Assembly: GCA_964463985.1 (NCBI GenBank)
Contig: CAYXEK010000161.1
Coordinates: 1-7,685 of the forward strand
Origin: JAXGPF01 sp964463985
GTDB lineage: Bacteria > Verrucomicrobiota > Kiritimatiellia > JAAZAB01
Reading direction: 5' to 3'
DNA: 7,685 bases
The notes under the pieces: generated by a model
Database searches by the model: none
Told to the model about the DNA's origin: nothing
The model's input: only the letters and a program-made list of their open reading frames with translations
Part shown: positions 1 to 7,597 of the stretch, piece after piece
Layout: each line of letters opens with the position of its first letter
Position numbering within the stretch: position 1 is the first letter of the stretch
Program-made: the position numbers and the translations under genes

Positions 1-140
1 TTCAGCGTCACCGGCCCCATGCTCCCCGCGCGCGGCGGAATTATTTCGCGGCTGAACGCGGTCTTGCGCGCTCCGAACAATGGGGCAAACGTGCTGGCGA
101 CCCGAATTTCCAATAGATTTTCGCCCGCGCGGATGGCGGC
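1..140 (-). pseudogene. C-terminal beta-sandwich piece of the same glycoside hydrolase, in a different reading frame
   Basis: Read on the minus strand from 140 down to 3, this frame is open and encodes AAIRAGENLLEIRVAST, then a region ending GSMGPVTL, running off the window. Such sequence ('..L+.GEN.LEIRV..T' followed by 'G..GPVTL') is the usual end of the galactose-binding-like sheet that closes GH106- and GH2-related glycosidases. It lies immediately after AFAAAGG of the upstream piece but is shifted in frame (+2, equivalent to -1). The remainder of the GATase1-like domain and most of the sheet domain, several hundred residues by my estimate, are missing between the two pieces. This is therefore the tail of the same gene after an internal deletion, or an assembly misjoin. 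Family knowledge, not a search, underlies the match. Confidence 0.6.
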
Positions 141-1912
141 CCGCCGGCAGCGGCAAAAGCCTTTAATTGATCCACCATGGTTTCGGTCATGGCAAACGCC
201 GCGGGGATAATCATGACCTTCACCCCCCGCGCAAATACATCAGATTGCGCCAATTCTTCTTCGAACAGCAATTCCCAGTCCTGGTGCGCGCGGGTCAGCG
301 CTTCCGCCGTTTCCCGCAAAATCAGATTCATCCGCTCCAGGCGGACATCATCCGCATCCGGCGCGGCAGGATCAGACGCGGCGCGCAACAGGCAGCGCGC
401 CGACAATGCCGGATACAGCACGGCGATGCCGGCACGGAGTTTACCCAGTGTTGACATCAGACAGCAGCGGCCGGCAAACTTTGCGAATGCGCCATAAAAA
501 GGCCACCACGGCATGTGAAAAGAACGGGCGCTGCAGCGAAAACTTTCCGAAGAAAGCGCCAGCAGGTTGTCATTGATCAGGTTGACGCCCAGGGCGGTCT
601 GCCAATGAGTGTTGGCGGTCAAATCCACCGGCGCCACGCTGAACGGCATGACGCCGAAGGACTCTGACAGGATGCGCGAACTGCCCGTTGCCCGCGCGGC
701 CGCCGCCGCAAGTTTCACCGTCAAAAGATAACCGGCGCCCGGTTTGCGCCGGGCCAACCCGGCGCGTGAAGGCGTGTTTGCATAATTGGATTCGCAGCAT
801 AACAGGTCCATGCCCGGCAGCGACATGGACGTGCGCGCGATGTATTCGTCGCCATCCCGGCGCGCGCCCTGCGCCGGCGATTCCTCACCCTCGAAATGGC
901 CGGTGGTGTCCAACCCGCGCGCATCGCACCAGCTTTTAATGTATTTTAAAAACCGCCCGAGCCGTTCGCCGGCCAGCGTATAATAATCGTGCCGCACCTG
1001 GAAACGGTCGGCCTGTTCGTCCGTGAACAGCCGGTCCAGCTTCTCCGGCAAGGCATAACCGTAGCGCGCCTGGAATTCCCGCTGCAATTCCGCGGACATC
1101 CGGATGTCATTGATTTGCGGTTCGTCCTGGAAGAACCCTTTCAGCGTCTGGCCAAAGTGATGCCGGAACCGCCGTTCATATTGCGCGTGCGTGCGCCGCA
1201 CGAATTCCGGACCCATCTCCGCCAAGGTCAAATCCACATAATCCGCGGGCGGTATCTTCTCCGTCCAGGGCGCGCCGGTATTGGCGGCATATTTCCGGCG
1301 GAAGACGCCTTGCACAATGTGCACAATGCTGACCGGCGCCGCCTGACCGTTGCGCCAGGTCCAGCGCTTTGCTCCAGCGCGCATTTCCATCCTGGTTTCA
1401 ATCCGGTGTGAATGGCCCGCGCCATCCGTTGCCGCCGAAAAGAGATATTCCTGCCCGGCGGCCGGCGTGAAAACAACGGTTGCTCCCGGCGCCGCGGATT
1501 CCGGCGGGGCGTCCGGGCGCACCCGGCGCACTTCTAAGTCCGGCCGGTCAACCGGAATGCGGCCGGCGCAACTGCCGCAGGGCCAGTTGTAATCATCGTA
1601 TATCCAAACGGTCATTTGCTTGCCTGCCGCATAATCCAGGGCGAATCCGACCGCATCGAACCAGGCCTCAGAAAGATATTCGAGCGCCAGCCCGTAAATC
1701 GGGAACAGGATGAATGAGCGAATGCCCTGCGCATGCATCCGGCCAACGGCAAAGGCGATTTCCGCCCGATCGCATCGCCCGTTGAAACACAGCCAGGGCA
1801 CGGGCCGGAACTCATCCGGCGGATTAATGAAACAACGCTTCAGTTCGGCATAATCCGGCGGAAGGGCGGCCGCCCATTGTGCCGACCAGCGAAGTTTGCT
1901 GCGATCATACAT
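41..1912 (-). CDS. GH106-like (alpha-L-rhamnosidase-related) glycoside hydrolase, N-terminal and catalytic part; C-terminus frameshifted
   Basis: Predicted glycosidase of the large alpha-L-rhamnosidase-related family (GH106-like, Glyco_hydro_106 type), which removes sugar residues from plant or microbial glycans. Numbering is from the ATG at 1912. Family hallmarks seen: an N-terminal barrel segment with PPDEFRPVPW (31-40), GRMHAQGIRSFILFP (57-71) and IYDDYNWPCG (104-113); KGFFQDEPQ (258-266) carrying the D-E-P acidic pair; TGHFEGEE (337-344); ILSESFG (414-420), a second acidic site; then a GATase1-like fold from GKLRAGIAVLYP (490-501) to VMIIPAAF (566-573). After AFAAAGG (585-591) the family resemblance stops at once, and the last 32 residues to the TAA at 41 are basic and unlike the family. 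I infer a broken gene. Start: ATG at 1912 has a weak GGCGGA upstream; ATG 1927 is equally possible; frame extension to TTG 2083 shows no family sequence. No signal peptide is evident from 1912, so cytoplasmic if made. Exact sugar specificity cannot be read. Confidence 0.72.
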   Translation of the reverse strand: MYDRSKLRWSAQWAAALPPDYAELKRCFINPPDEFRPVPWLCFNGRCDRAEIAFAVGRMHAQGIRSFILFPIYGLALEYLSEAWFDAVGFALDYAAGKQMTVWIYDDYNWPCGSCAGRIPVDRPDLEVRRVRPDAPPESAAPGATVVFTPAAGQEYLFSAATDGAGHSHRIETRMEMRAGAKRWTWRNGQAAPVSIVHIVQGVFRRKYAANTGAPWTEKIPPADYVDLTLAEMGPEFVRRTHAQYERRFRHHFGQTLKGFFQDEPQINDIRMSAELQREFQARYGYALPEKLDRLFTDEQADRFQVRHDYYTLAGERLGRFLKYIKSWCDARGLDTTGHFEGEESPAQGARRDGDEYIARTSMSLPGMDLLCCESNYANTPSRAGLARRKPGAGYLLTVKLAAAAARATGSSRILSESFGVMPFSVAPVDLTANTHWQTALGVNLINDNLLALSSESFRCSARSFHMPWWPFYGAFAKFAGRCCLMSTLGKLRAGIAVLYPALSARCLLRAASDPAAPDADDVRLERMNLILRETAEALTRAHQDWELLFEEELAQSDVFARGVKVMIIPAAFAMTETMVDQLKAFAAAGGPPSARAKIYWKFGSPARLPHCSERARPRSAAK

Positions 1913-2138
1913 ATCTGGTTCCGCCATGCCGCAGGTATGCGGGAACGAATTGAAGGCAACAAGACGCGGCCCGCCCAGACGGACTGGCTGAAGCGCAATC
2001 CTGACCATCTGCGTCAAATATATCCGATGACCTGCCCGCATGCCAGACCTGAAACGTAGCAGAAATGTTAAAAAAAGAAGCAAAATTCAACAAGTGCGCG
2101 GCGGACAAAAAAGCGGCTGGCCGTCGAAGCGACTTTAG

Positions 2139-2168
2139 TTTATAATGTTTAATTAAAAACCGGATCAA
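2139..2168 (-). promoter_or_regulatory. Candidate sigma-70-type promoter for the glycosidase gene
   Basis: On the minus strand TTGATC (2163-2168) is followed after 18 bases by TATAAA (2139-2144), matching TTGACA/TATAAT at 4 and 5 of 6 positions. It overlaps the plus-strand TATAAT, so the two divergent promoters would compete for the same DNA. The resulting leader to ATG 1912 or 1927 would be about 200 bases, or about 90 to ATG 2041. Pattern match only. Confidence 0.3.
2141..2146 (+). promoter_or_regulatory. Candidate -10 element of the addBA promoter
   Basis: A perfect TATAAT sits in an AT-rich patch 31 bases before the proposed addB start. Initiation about 7 bases further on would give a leader of roughly 24 bases. 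No good TTGACA-like -35 box is found 16-18 bases upstream (the DNA there is tggccg-like) and there is no TG extension, so either an activator helps or the match is fortuitous. It is the only consensus-like -10 before the operon. Confidence 0.4.
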
Positions 2169-2176
2169 ATTGCTGA

Positions 2177-4552
2177 TTGAATGCCCTGGAACTATTGATT
2201 GACCGCTTGGCGCCGCACCGGCCGGATTTCTCGGATTTCACCGTGGTGGCGATGAGCGGACGCGGACGCGACCTGCTGCATGACGCTCTGCACCGGCGCC
2301 TGGGCGGCTTGATGCCCAATGTCCTGAACTTCGACGATTACAAGGCGCGCCTGCTCGGCGAACGCCATCCCGGAACAAGTGTGCCGCGGGAGGAAGCCCT
2401 GGTCCGCTTCCATGCCCGGTTGAAACGGGAGCGGGGCGTTGCGCCGCCGCCGGAAGACGCGGAACGCCTGCTGAATTTCCTGGCGTTGATCGCCAAATAT
2501 TCGGTCGGCATGGATGACTTTTCCCGCGCCGAACGTCTGCCGGATGAGCAAATGGGACGTATTGCCGGCTTTTTCGCGCTTTCACAGGAGTTCCGGCAGG
2601 AACTGGCAGCGGACGGCCGGTTTTATGCCCCGCTGGAAGAAGACGTTTTGGCCGATGCCCAGCCCCGCAAAAACGATCTGTTCGTCGGGCTGCCGCTCAT
2701 GACGCCGGTCAACGAGCGGTTTTTCGCGCGCATTCCCCGGGACAACCTTTTTACCGACGCGCCTCTGTTCGGCCCGCATCTGCTGGACGCCCGGCCGGAT
2801 TACGAATCGGCGCTGACATTGGTACGCCGGCTGCATCTGCCGGAACGCAGCGCCAATCAGCCGGCCATTTCCTTTGTGGAATTGGCGGATCAATCCGCGC
2901 TGACGGCGCTGGCCGGCGGAACAATCGCCGAATTCCTGGCATCCCGCGCCGGACCGGCCGAACAATTGCTGATCGTCCTGCTGGATGAAACTTTGTCGTT
3001 TTACCTCTGGGAGATGGTTTTCCGGCCCCTGGGCGATCTGGTGAATTTCGCCCTGTGGCTGCCGTTCCGGCATTTCGGCGCCGCGCATCGCCTGCTGGAA
3101 GCCATCGGCCGGGACGCCCCGCTGACAGACCTGCGCCGCGAAATCGCGCGGGAACTGGCCGAACGCTGGCATGCGCTCGACGCAGCCAACCGCGCGGCGG
3201 GCGAGAAAGCCATAGCGCTGATTGATATGTTGACGGAGCTCCGACCGCTGATGGGCGGCGACTGGCCAACCCTCGCACCGCACCTGGTGGTTAACAGCAA
3301 ACTTTACCTTACGGGCCGGCGCGCCGCGCCGGTGCAGGTGGCGCCGCTGGGCGAGGCGACCGGCATGCCTTACCGCCGCACCCTGATGCTGCCGATGGAT
3401 CGCGATGTATTCCCGACCAAGCCGTTTGACGGCCCGTTCCTCAACCTGATCCACGTGCCGCGGATTCACCAGGCGATGTTCGAGGCGGATGACCTGGCGC
3501 TCCGCCAGTTCCTGGCCTTCGGCGCCGAAGCACAGATCGCCGCCCGCTATGACACCGTCGCGGGCATGGCGCCCTCCCCGCATTTCGCCTTTCTTGCGGC
3601 CGAGTTCGACTGCCCGCGCGCCCGGCGCCGCCTGGCGGCAGCGCCATTGATCCCGCCAGGCAATCCGCCGGCCATTGAAAATGACGCCGGCCTGCGCGAG
3701 TGGCTCGGCCATTACCAGTGGTCCTTCTCCGCTCTGTCCGTTTTCTTCACCTGCCCCTACCGCTTTCTGCTGGAAGAACGCTTCCAGGTCGCGCCGCCGG
3801 CCGCGCTGGAGCCGGAGGAATCGGCCAACCTGGTCATCGGTAATTTTATCCACAATTTCTTTGCCGGCCTTAAGCCTTGCCCCGCGCCGCTGGCCCGCTG
3901 GCAGGCCGCATTTGAAGAACAATGGGAAGCCGATCCGGAAGTGCGGGCTAAAATCCCCGACCGGGCCGTGCGCAAGGCAATCCTGTTGAGTTACCTTGAG
4001 GAAATCGCGGCGCGCGAACATGAGACAGATGAACCACTGCTCTTCTCCGGCAAAGTGCGGGAAGCGGAATTGAAACTCAATGCCGCATTCGGCGCGGGAC
4101 AATACCGGCTGACCGGCCGGATTGACCGCCTGCAGCAACATGCCGGGCGCTGGCTGGTCGCGGACTTGAAATACAAGGACAAAATCGCACTGCCGCCGCG
4201 TGACGGCCTGGCCGCGAGCATTGCCGGCGCCGAAGCGCTCAACAAGTTCAATGATTCCTTCCAATTGGTGTTCTACATCCACCTGCTGGTTTCGGCCGGC
4301 CGGGCGGCCGCCGGGGAATTGGACGCCGCGTTTCTGCTGCTGCGCGCCGGCAGCGCCGAGGGCTTCCGGGCCGACTTGCCTGAGGCGGAAATCGCCGGCC
4401 TTGGAGCAAACATGGACGCCGTGGCGCGGCGCCTTGACGGCCTGCTGGCGCAGCCGGCGTTCCAGCCGAATTTCCGCGCCGCCATCTGCGCCTGGTGCCC
4501 TTTCAAGGCGCTCTGCCTGCGCCCCGACCTTTACCGGGGAGGAAATTGGTGA
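2177..4552 (+). CDS. addB: AddB-like subunit: inactive helicase fold with iron-sulfur PD-(D/E)XK nuclease
   Basis: Second subunit of the AddAB (RexAB-type) helicase-nuclease that resects DNA double-strand breaks for RecA loading; cytoplasmic. The 791 residues begin with a Rossmann-like segment (FTVVAMSGRG, 21-30) where a Walker A loop would be, but the GKT/S signature is absent, so it should not hydrolyse ATP. QVAPLGEATG to DRDVFP (387-412) matches the relic of helicase motifs V/VI ('PL.EARG...F..V...G...G.FP'). The C-terminal nuclease shows WSFSALSVFFTCPYRF (515-530), H559, GRIDR with D650, VADLKYK with D663 and K665, and Q696-x3-Y700. Cys526 plus Cys771-x2-Cys774-x5-Cys780 has the spacing of the 4Fe-4S staple of B. 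subtilis AddB. It is much shorter than that protein (about 1,166 residues). Start: a TGA lies directly before TTG 2177, and the family-like N-terminus precedes the first ATG (2252), so TTG is favoured although no Shine-Dalgarno is visible. It overlaps addA by one base. Confidence 0.88.
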   Translation: MNALELLIDRLAPHRPDFSDFTVVAMSGRGRDLLHDALHRRLGGLMPNVLNFDDYKARLLGERHPGTSVPREEALVRFHARLKRERGVAPPPEDAERLLNFLALIAKYSVGMDDFSRAERLPDEQMGRIAGFFALSQEFRQELAADGRFYAPLEEDVLADAQPRKNDLFVGLPLMTPVNERFFARIPRDNLFTDAPLFGPHLLDARPDYESALTLVRRLHLPERSANQPAISFVELADQSALTALAGGTIAEFLASRAGPAEQLLIVLLDETLSFYLWEMVFRPLGDLVNFALWLPFRHFGAAHRLLEAIGRDAPLTDLRREIARELAERWHALDAANRAAGEKAIALIDMLTELRPLMGGDWPTLAPHLVVNSKLYLTGRRAAPVQVAPLGEATGMPYRRTLMLPMDRDVFPTKPFDGPFLNLIHVPRIHQAMFEADDLALRQFLAFGAEAQIAARYDTVAGMAPSPHFAFLAAEFDCPRARRRLAAAPLIPPGNPPAIENDAGLREWLGHYQWSFSALSVFFTCPYRFLLEERFQVAPPAALEPEESANLVIGNFIHNFFAGLKPCPAPLARWQAAFEEQWEADPEVRAKIPDRAVRKAILLSYLEEIAAREHETDEPLLFSGKVREAELKLNAAFGAGQYRLTGRIDRLQQHAGRWLVADLKYKDKIALPPRDGLAASIAGAEALNKFNDSFQLVFYIHLLVSAGRAAAGELDAAFLLLRAGSAEGFRADLPEAEIAGLGANMDAVARRLDGLLAQPAFQPNFRAAICAWCPFKALCLRPDLYRGGNW
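4538..4542 (+). promoter_or_regulatory. Ribosome binding site of addA inside the end of addB
   Basis: GGAGG (within GGGGAGGAA) lies 9 bases before ATG 4552 and inside the last codons of addB. Together with the TGATG stop-start overlap it fixes the addA start at 4552, rather than the in-frame ATG further upstream at 4495, and implies coupled translation giving matched amounts of the two subunits. Confidence 0.8.
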
Positions 4553-7389
4553 TGGCAAAGAGTTATTTGGTGAACGCCTCCGCCGGATCGGGCAAGACCT
4601 ATCGCCTGACCCAAGCGGTGCGGGCGCATATAAATTCCAGCTCCGAACTGGTGGTGGCCATAACTTTCACCCGGGCCGCCGCCGCCGAGATGCAAAAACG
4701 CATCCTGGACGTCATCGCCGGGGACCAGCTTGCGCCGCCGGAAAAATTGCGCCTGCTGATGCGCGCCGCCAGGGCGCGATTCTCCACCATTGACGCATTG
4801 TTCCGCCAACTGCTGGCCACCGAGGAAACCAGTCCCCGGATCGCCGATGACCAGGACGCGCAAAGCATCCAACTGGCGGTGGATGAGCTTTTCTTCGCGC
4901 AGCCGGCGGTGATTGGCGATACGGAACGCATCCTGATCGCGGCCCGCGTGCTGCAAATCGGCCCGGAACAGTTGTTGGAAAAATTAAAGGAAATTGACCC
5001 GGCATTCGCGCAATGGACGCCGGCGGCCGGCCAGGTTGACGCCTGGCGCGCCCGCCAGGCGCGGCTCGCCGCTGAATATAAACAGTTGCAGACCGCCGTA
5101 CGGGCAATCGCCGGCGCCGCCGCCGGCAACCTGCGCCGGAGCGTGGTTAATCCCCTGTTGCAGCCGCTGGACCAGGCGGATGCCGGTTGCGCCCTTTTCC
5201 AGAAATCTTCCCTGGATGAAATCAAAAACATCGCCGCCGGCGACCGGCACACGCCGGCCTATGCCAAACTGGACAAAATATACCCGGCCATGCGCCGGCT
5301 ACTGGCGGAACATATCATCAATTCCGCGCGCCTGGCGAGCGCGTTGCTGAAACATTTCCACGGCATCTACCAGCGGCTGGTCAACGGGGAGAAACAGCAG
5401 CGCGGCGTATGTTTTTTCGAGGATGTAACCCGCGCCCTCCTGGAACTGGACGGCCCGGATGCCGCGGAGCGACCTGCCCTGGTGACCAGAATCTACGAAA
5501 GGGGCTACGACCGGACCGCGCATTTGCTGCTGGATGAATTCCAGGACACTTCCGGGGAACAATTAAAACTATTGCAGCCGCTCATGGAAGACATCCTCGG
5601 CAGCGTGGCAGCGGATGGAACGGGTGAGCGGTCGCTCTTCATCGTCGGCGACTGGAAACAGTCCGTTTACCGCTGGCGCGGCGCCGAGCCCGACCGGCTG
5701 GCCGGCTGGCTGGCGCCATTGGCAAAACGCGGGCAATTACACGAGGAAAACCTGCCGTTCAACTGGCGTTCCACTCCCTTGCTGATTGAGTATTTCAACC
5801 ATTTGACGGCTGAACTGTTCAAGGGCCAACCTTATGCCGCCCACCGCCAGACACCGCCCGATGGCTCCCGGAAAAAAGATTATTCCGGCATATCGCGCGT
5901 CATGGCCGTGCCGGTGATTTGCGGACGTTCCGAGGATGCCTTGTACGCGGAATTGCATAATCAAATCAAACAACTCCAAACCAGCGCCGGCTGCGCCTGG
6001 GGCGATGTTGCCGTATTGTGCCGGACCAACGCGCATATGCATAAAATTGCCGGCGTTTTGGCGGAGAATGGCATCGCCACTTCCGGCGTGCGCGGCCGCG
6101 AACTGCTGAGCCTGCGCGAGGGCACAGCCTTGTACCTGGCGCTCGCGGCATTATTCATGCCGCATGACGGCAAATTCATCCCGCAAGCTTTGGAAAATTT
6201 GGGCTATGACGCCGCTTTCCGGCAGGAACTCGCGCGGATCAGGGAAGCCGCCGCCGCCTGCATGGAACCATTCCGCTTTGCCGCCGCCGCGCGGGCATTG
6301 CGTGAATTAAGCCGGCATTTCCCGGGAGTTTTGATTGAAGCCGTCTGGCATGACGCCGAACGCTACTTCGACCGGCCCGCGCCGGGCGCCCCGGCCGACT
6401 GGCTCAAACACCTGCGCACGATGTCGCCCTGGGTCGCCGTGCCGGAAGGCGAACACGCCGACCGGGTGAAGCTGGCCACCATCCACAGCACGAAGGGGCT
6501 GGAATTCCCCCACGTCTTCGTGCTCTGGAAAGAAGAACGCGATCGCCCTGATGTCGTGTTGCACCCCGATGATGGCGCGCCGCTGCAATTATCCAAAAAG
6601 GAACGTGCATTCCTGGCCGCCATGCCGGAATCCGGCCTGCAATCGCTTTTAGCCAAGGCTGACAACCGGGAGCAGGCGGCCCTGGAAGGTGAGACCGCCA
6701 ACCTGCTGTATGTCGCCGCCACCCGCGCCATATCAAGCCTGACCTGGGTGCTCAAGGCCGGGCAGGATGGCAAGCTTGAAGGTTTCAGCCGGAAAATCAG
6801 CCAGGCGGCGTCAAAACCCATCGCCGGCGCCGCGCCGGCGCCAGGCGGTTACCAGCACGATTACGGACCCGGCGCGCCCGGCCAAGCGGATTATGCCGAG
6901 TTGCCGCCATATAATCTGCCGGAATCGGAACCGTCGCCCGACCCGGACGAAATGGACCCCACGCTGAAGTCGGCGGAAATCGAAGCGGGCATCGCCCGCG
7001 GTCTGCGTTTACATGCGGCCCTGGCGCGCCTGACGCCCGAGGGCGCCCTGCCGGATAATCTTGACCTGACGCCGCCGGAACGGCATTGTCTGGAACGGTT
7101 CCTTTCCCGCCCGGAAGTGGCGGATATTCTGCGCCGGCCGGGCAAGATATTATGCGAACAGCATGTCTCGGACACGAAAATTTTCGGCTTGGTGGACCGC
7201 CTGGTGATCGCCGGCGACCTGATCACCATCATTGATTACAAGACCGGCGCGCGCCGCGGCGGCCTGCTGGAAAAATACCAGGCGCAAATGCTCCGCTACC
7301 GGCAGATATTAACCGCGCTCTATGGCGCCAGCCGCCGGATCGAATGCTATCTCCTGTTTGTGGACGACTCCGGTGTGATTCAACTCTAA
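4552..7389 (+). CDS. addA: AddA-like subunit: UvrD/RecB-family SF1A helicase with C-terminal PD-(D/E)XK nuclease
   Basis: Motor and nuclease subunit of AddAB: a 3'-5' ATP-driven helicase that unwinds DNA from a break while cutting it. The 945 residues contain the full SF1A set: motif I NASAGSGKT (8-16, K15), Ia ITFTRAAAAEM (37-47), II LLLDEFQDTS (325-334), III IVGDWKQSVYRWRGA (364-378), IV LPFNWRS (401-407), V TIHSTKGLEFP (643-653) and VI LLYVAATRA (718-726, arginine finger R725). A proline-rich linker (about 756-803) leads to the nuclease domain: GLRLH (H821), GLVDRL (D882), IIDYKTG (D895, K897) and Q912-x3-Y916. All catalytic residues are present, so both helicase and nuclease should work. 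It is compact, against about 1,230 residues in B. subtilis AddA; the shortening seems spread over the 1B and 2B insertions. It starts one base inside addB with a strong ribosome binding site. The absence of RecC- or RecD-like genes nearby supports AddA over RecB. Confidence 0.93.
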   Translation: MAKSYLVNASAGSGKTYRLTQAVRAHINSSSELVVAITFTRAAAAEMQKRILDVIAGDQLAPPEKLRLLMRAARARFSTIDALFRQLLATEETSPRIADDQDAQSIQLAVDELFFAQPAVIGDTERILIAARVLQIGPEQLLEKLKEIDPAFAQWTPAAGQVDAWRARQARLAAEYKQLQTAVRAIAGAAAGNLRRSVVNPLLQPLDQADAGCALFQKSSLDEIKNIAAGDRHTPAYAKLDKIYPAMRRLLAEHIINSARLASALLKHFHGIYQRLVNGEKQQRGVCFFEDVTRALLELDGPDAAERPALVTRIYERGYDRTAHLLLDEFQDTSGEQLKLLQPLMEDILGSVAADGTGERSLFIVGDWKQSVYRWRGAEPDRLAGWLAPLAKRGQLHEENLPFNWRSTPLLIEYFNHLTAELFKGQPYAAHRQTPPDGSRKKDYSGISRVMAVPVICGRSEDALYAELHNQIKQLQTSAGCAWGDVAVLCRTNAHMHKIAGVLAENGIATSGVRGRELLSLREGTALYLALAALFMPHDGKFIPQALENLGYDAAFRQELARIREAAAACMEPFRFAAAARALRELSRHFPGVLIEAVWHDAERYFDRPAPGAPADWLKHLRTMSPWVAVPEGEHADRVKLATIHSTKGLEFPHVFVLWKEERDRPDVVLHPDDGAPLQLSKKERAFLAAMPESGLQSLLAKADNREQAALEGETANLLYVAATRAISSLTWVLKAGQDGKLEGFSRKISQAASKPIAGAAPAPGGYQHDYGPGAPGQADYAELPPYNLPESEPSPDPDEMDPTLKSAEIEAGIARGLRLHAALARLTPEGALPDNLDLTPPERHCLERFLSRPEVADILRRPGKILCEQHVSDTKIFGLVDRLVIAGDLITIIDYKTGARRGGLLEKYQAQMLRYRQILTALYGASRRIECYLLFVDDSGVIQL

Positions 7390-7444
7390 CGCTACAGACT
7401 GGCCCTACCGGATGCGGCCCCGCCCGCTCACTTGATGCGCAACA

Positions 7445-7597
7445 TCAACCCCCCGGCACATATTCGTAGCAACCCATGTCCGCCCGGCAGGCGAACCGGT
7501 CCAGCCGCGGCCGGCCATCCAGGTCCGCGGCGCCAGCCATCCATCTCTGATTGGTCCCCGCGTTAATCCCGGCTGACCCGGCGGCCAACCGGAAGCA
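7445..7597 (-). pseudogene. C-terminal remnant of a choice-of-anchor Q / parallel beta-helix surface protein
   Basis: The minus strand encodes RLAAGSAGINAGTNQRW, then AADLDGRPRL and ADMGCYEYVPGG followed by a TGA. This is the signature end of large right-handed beta-helix proteins with a 'choice-of-anchor Q' tail ('L..GSP.INAGTN..WM.G..DLDG.PR....VDMGAYEY'), usually secreted or surface-attached proteins of several hundred residues. Only about 50 residues survive. Upstream of the arginine codon at 7589-7591 the frame runs into AT-rich, family-unlike sequence and reaches a stop near the window end, with only a TTG at 7663 as possible start. I infer a truncated, non-functional gene end. The tail has odd substitutions (MGCYEY for the usual MGAYEY, SAG for SPA/SPC), consistent with relaxed selection. 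It converges on addA. Confidence 0.6.

Larger units (their letters stand above)
1913..2176. other. Divergent intergenic region between the glycosidase gene and addB
   Basis: This spacer separates two divergently oriented genes. On the minus strand the glycosidase frame stays open up to a TTG at 2083 (with ATGs at 2041, 2008 and 1927), but the extra residues show no family sequence and use codons such as ATA, AGG and CCA that are uncommon in the body of the gene, so I treat most of it as untranslated leader. The segment 2061-2090 is A-rich, and 2131-2170 is strongly AT-rich within otherwise GC-rich DNA. The AT-rich core carries the promoter candidates described separately. I see no tRNA, small-RNA or riboswitch-like structure here. 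Confidence 0.5.

Noticed and set aside
989..1411. A 140-codon plus-strand frame inside the glycosidase gene
   Set aside because: Antisense to the D-E-P motif region of the glycosidase, and no family resemblance of its own.
4495..4551. Upstream in-frame ATG at 4495 as the addA start
   Set aside because: The added 19 residues overlap the addB iron-sulfur cysteines and lie outside the Walker A N-terminus typical of AddA, whereas ATG 4552 has a strong, well spaced ribosome site.
2582..4558. A 658-codon open frame on the minus strand opposite addB
   Set aside because: It is the antisense shadow of a GC-rich gene. It is rich in Arg, Gln and Gly, has no recognisable domain, and addB on the other strand has clear catalytic motifs.
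4599..5252. Several minus-strand open frames of 130-217 codons opposite addA
   Set aside because: Low-complexity Ala/Arg/Ser-rich translations in the shadow of conserved helicase motifs, a normal result of the skewed codon use.
2177..7389. A novel defence or CRISPR-Cas4-like system based on the Cys-stapled nuclease
   Set aside because: The staple and PD-(D/E)XK domain also occur in Cas4, but here they end a long helicase-like protein coupled to an AddA partner, the standard AddAB arrangement. No CRISPR repeats or other defence genes are in the window.
7432..7448. TTGATG-CGCAA-CATCAA hairpin just after addA as a transcription terminator
   Set aside because: A perfect 6-base stem, but AT-rich and without a T-run on either strand (C-run follows on plus). 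It also overlaps the end of the remnant gene; too weak to call.
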